DNA of 64,000 nt from Symbiodinium natans (Eukaryota; Sar; Dinophyceae; Suessiales; Symbiodiniaceae). Every line of letters starts with the position of its first letter. Positions within the stretch are counted from its first letter, which is position 1. The stretch covers positions 1,212,203-1,276,202 of the forward strand of contig CAJNDS010002745.1 of the NCBI GenBank assembly GCA_905221605.1. Reading direction: 5' to 3'. Below are positions 62,985 to 64,000 of the stretch, in pieces. The notes under the pieces are model-generated. The model worked only from the letters and a program-made list of their open reading frames with translations. It was not told the DNA's origin and made no database searches. A program made the translations under genes and the position numbers.

Positions 62985-62990
62985 CACACT
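62948..62990 (+). repeat. (CA)n microsatellite
   Basis: About 43 bp of CA dinucleotides with one CG interruption, in the first intron of the right gene copy. It matches the (TG)n of the left copy on the opposite strand. Confidence 0.9.
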
Positions 62991-63034
62991 GTGTGCATGT
63001 TATAGATGCTCATTTATTTTGCCTTTCGCGCGCA

Positions 63035-63225
63035 GTGCAGGAGTCGCAGACCTCCATTTCTGAATCCAGCATCAATGTTCATTCCGGTGACTTGGAGCAC
63101 CACTTGAATGAATCCACTTTGGATTCTTTGGGTTCTTTGGATGTGCAGAGTGCCTTGCTCGCTCGCTCCTCGAGAACCTCTGTCGGTGACCACATCAACC
63201 GTACCAGGGATGAAGAGCTCGAGGA
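63035..63225 (+). CDS. Ser/Asp-rich exon, right gene copy
   Basis: It follows a likely acceptor (CGCGCAG) and encodes VQESQTSISESSINVHSGDL, EHHLNESTLDSLGSLDVQSA and LLARSSRTSVGDHINRTRDE, ending ELE. It is conserved with the left copy (8190-7897). It contains two Asn-x-Ser/Thr sites (NES, NRT), in keeping with a secreted protein. Its 3' edge, 63209-63225, is the upstream member of the 17-bp direct repeat around the next intron. Confidence 0.55.
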
Positions 63226-63297
63226 CCCTAAACCCTAAACCCCAAACCCCAAACCCCAAACCCTAAACCCTAAACCTTAAACCCTAACCCCTAGATG
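63226..63297 (+). repeat. Telomere-repeat intron, right gene copy
   Basis: A CCCTAAA/CCCCAAA tract of 72 bp between GATGAAGAGCTCGAGGA (63209-63225) and GATGAAGCGCTCGAGGA (63298-63314), which differ at one of 17 positions. The left copy has the same architecture at 7818-7896. Confidence 0.75.
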
Positions 63298-63423
63298 GAT
63301 GAAGCGCTCGAGGAGTCCCTGGATGCCGTGGTCTCGGCGAAATTCTTCGGCTCGGTCGTCAACACCTTCAAAGGAGCTGCCCAGGTGGTCGCAGATGCCG
63401 GTGCCTGGGATGTCTCCTTCTGA
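63298..63423 (+). CDS. Small conserved exon, right gene copy
   Basis: It encodes EESLDAVVSAKFFGSVVNTF, KGAAQVVADAGAWDVSF, and then meets a TGA. The left copy reads on slightly further in this frame (SLRNSLRS), so splicing probably occurs near the DVS codons, before the stop. The next exon begins after the telomere-type tract at 63476-63515. The function is unknown. Confidence 0.55.
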   Translation, partial: DEALEESLDAVVSAKFFGSVVNTFKGAAQVVADAGAWDVSF

Positions 63424-63475
63424 AGGGCCCTTTGTGGGAGGTGTTTTTTTTTGATACTGCAATTTGACCCCCAAG

Positions 63476-63515
63476 TTTAGGGTTTAGGGTTTAGGGTTTA
63501 GGGCTTAGGGTTCAG
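63476..63515 (+). repeat. Intronic TTTAGGG tract, right gene copy
   Basis: Five TTTAGGG-type heptamers in the intron before the long exon. The left copy has a tract in the same intron (7602-7673), in the opposite orientation relative to the gene. Confidence 0.85.
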
Positions 63516-63522
63516 TGGAGGC

Positions 63523-64000
63523 ATGGCCGTGGGCTCGGCCGTTGCCAACGCCGCCGTCGTGGTCGGGAATCATGTCATCAGGGCACCGACCATGCGCATT
63601 GACCAGCTGCCTCAGGGCCTCAAAAACTTCGCGGAGGACCTGGGAAATCAGGCCCTGAACGTTGCCACAGTCACAGCCCACACCGCCGTGCACGTGGCCC
63701 AGAAGGCAGCGACGACAACGATCCAGCTGGCGGGGACTGTGTTGGAGCACGCGAAGAAGACGGCCGAGCAAGGGGCAAAGCTGGCAACCAAAGTGGGAAA
63801 CTTCATCGCAGACCAAGCTCGCGCCCTGGGAGGCGAGATCGCCAAGCTTGGGCCTTTGGCCGCAGGCCTGGGGCAGGCAGCTTGGAACGAGATGAAGAAG
63901 TTCATCAGCTGCCTGAGGGAGTCCACATCTCTTTGTCAGCTGCTGATTGGAAAGGAGTGTGATTGCAGTGCCGGAAGCTACGTCGAGATGCATCACGACC
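63523..64000 (+). CDS. Amphipathic-helix exon, right gene copy (cut by window end)
   Basis: It is open from ATG 63523 to the end of the window (159 codons): MAVGSAVANAAVVVGNHVIR, QLPQGLKNFAEDLGNQALNV, then the Ala/Thr-rich helix VLEHAKKTAEQGAKLATKVG, and CQLLIGKECDCSAGSYV. The left copy (7563-6844) matches through this whole length. The minus-strand ORFs on the same bases are shadows. The gene continues beyond the window. Confidence 0.65.
   Translation, partial: MAVGSAVANAAVVVGNHVIRAPTMRIDQLPQGLKNFAEDLGNQALNVATVTAHTAVHVAQKAATTTIQLAGTVLEHAKKTAEQGAKLATKVGNFIADQARALGGEIAKLGPLAAGLGQAAWNEMKKFISCLRESTSLCQLLIGKECDCSAGSYVEMHHD

Noticed and set aside
63505-63996. 163-aa minus-strand ORF at the right end
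   Set aside because: The plus-strand frame is conserved with the left paralogue; this one is its shadow.
1-64000. CRISPR arrays, rRNA, tRNA genes and spliced-leader relicts
   Set aside because: I looked for regular repeat-spacer patterns, conserved rRNA strings, cloverleaf B-box-like strings and TTTTGGCTCAAG. None was found by eye; a covariance-model scan would be decisive for tRNAs.

Overview
The window reads as dinoflagellate nuclear DNA, most like a Symbiodiniaceae-type genome. The reasons are: many interstitial tracts of TTTAGGG/CCCTAAA; short introns, two of them clearly GT-AG; a low density of recognisable genes; several broken mobile elements of different classes; and protein families (OTU-containing LINEs, a tyrosine recombinase, a methyltransferase-bearing transposon) that resemble sequences common in dinoflagellates. 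No rRNA, tRNA, CRISPR array or spliced-leader relict was recognised. All family calls are from motif reading alone.

Layout. 1-1200: minisatellites and a telomere-type tract. 1.2-5.4 kb: unassigned ORFs between GGGGAGGCCC-rich repeats. 6.4-8.5 kb (minus): pieces of a multi-exon gene with a signal-peptide-like first exon; its inverted paralogue fills 62.4-64.0 kb (plus), so related genes sit at both ends. 8.9-16.1 kb: telomere-type tracts in opposing orientations, microsatellites and a few weak ORFs. 16.2-18.6 kb: repeats and small ORFs, including a coiled-coil ORF, a frameshifted ubiquitin-like ORF and an ORF ending in a CaaX-like tail. 19.2-21.6 kb (minus): a 783-aa tyrosine-recombinase-like ORF. 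22.98-24.57 and 38.88-40.03 kb: two halves of an AT-rich, Polinton/virus-type family B DNA polymerase pseudogene.

Between those halves lies the main discovery: a precisely bounded 14.3-kb DNA transposon (24570-38869). It has 19-bp terminal inverted repeats matching at 16 of 19 positions and an 8-bp target-site duplication, AAGAGGAG. Removing the element and one duplication copy joins the polymerase halves in frame. Its genes all run on the minus strand: a candidate DDE-like transposase in several exons, a zinc-finger protein, a C5-cytosine methyltransferase-like protein that keeps the key catalytic residues, and an RGR/zinc-binding protein fused by a clear 108-nt intron to a long coiled-coil protein. 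No reverse transcriptase was seen in it.

42.1-51.4 and 53.9-60.7 kb: two related LINE-type retrotransposons with an OTU cysteine-protease domain, zinc fingers, reverse transcriptase and RNase H. The first also has an APE-type endonuclease; the second lacks it. Both are dead in the polymerase active site by different routes: in the first a 1.7-kb block rich in telomere-type repeats replaces the region around motif C, and in the second two compensating frameshifts put motif C out of frame. The first also has an internal inversion between endonuclease and RT. The second carries an NPGP-containing, 2A-like peptide near its N terminus.
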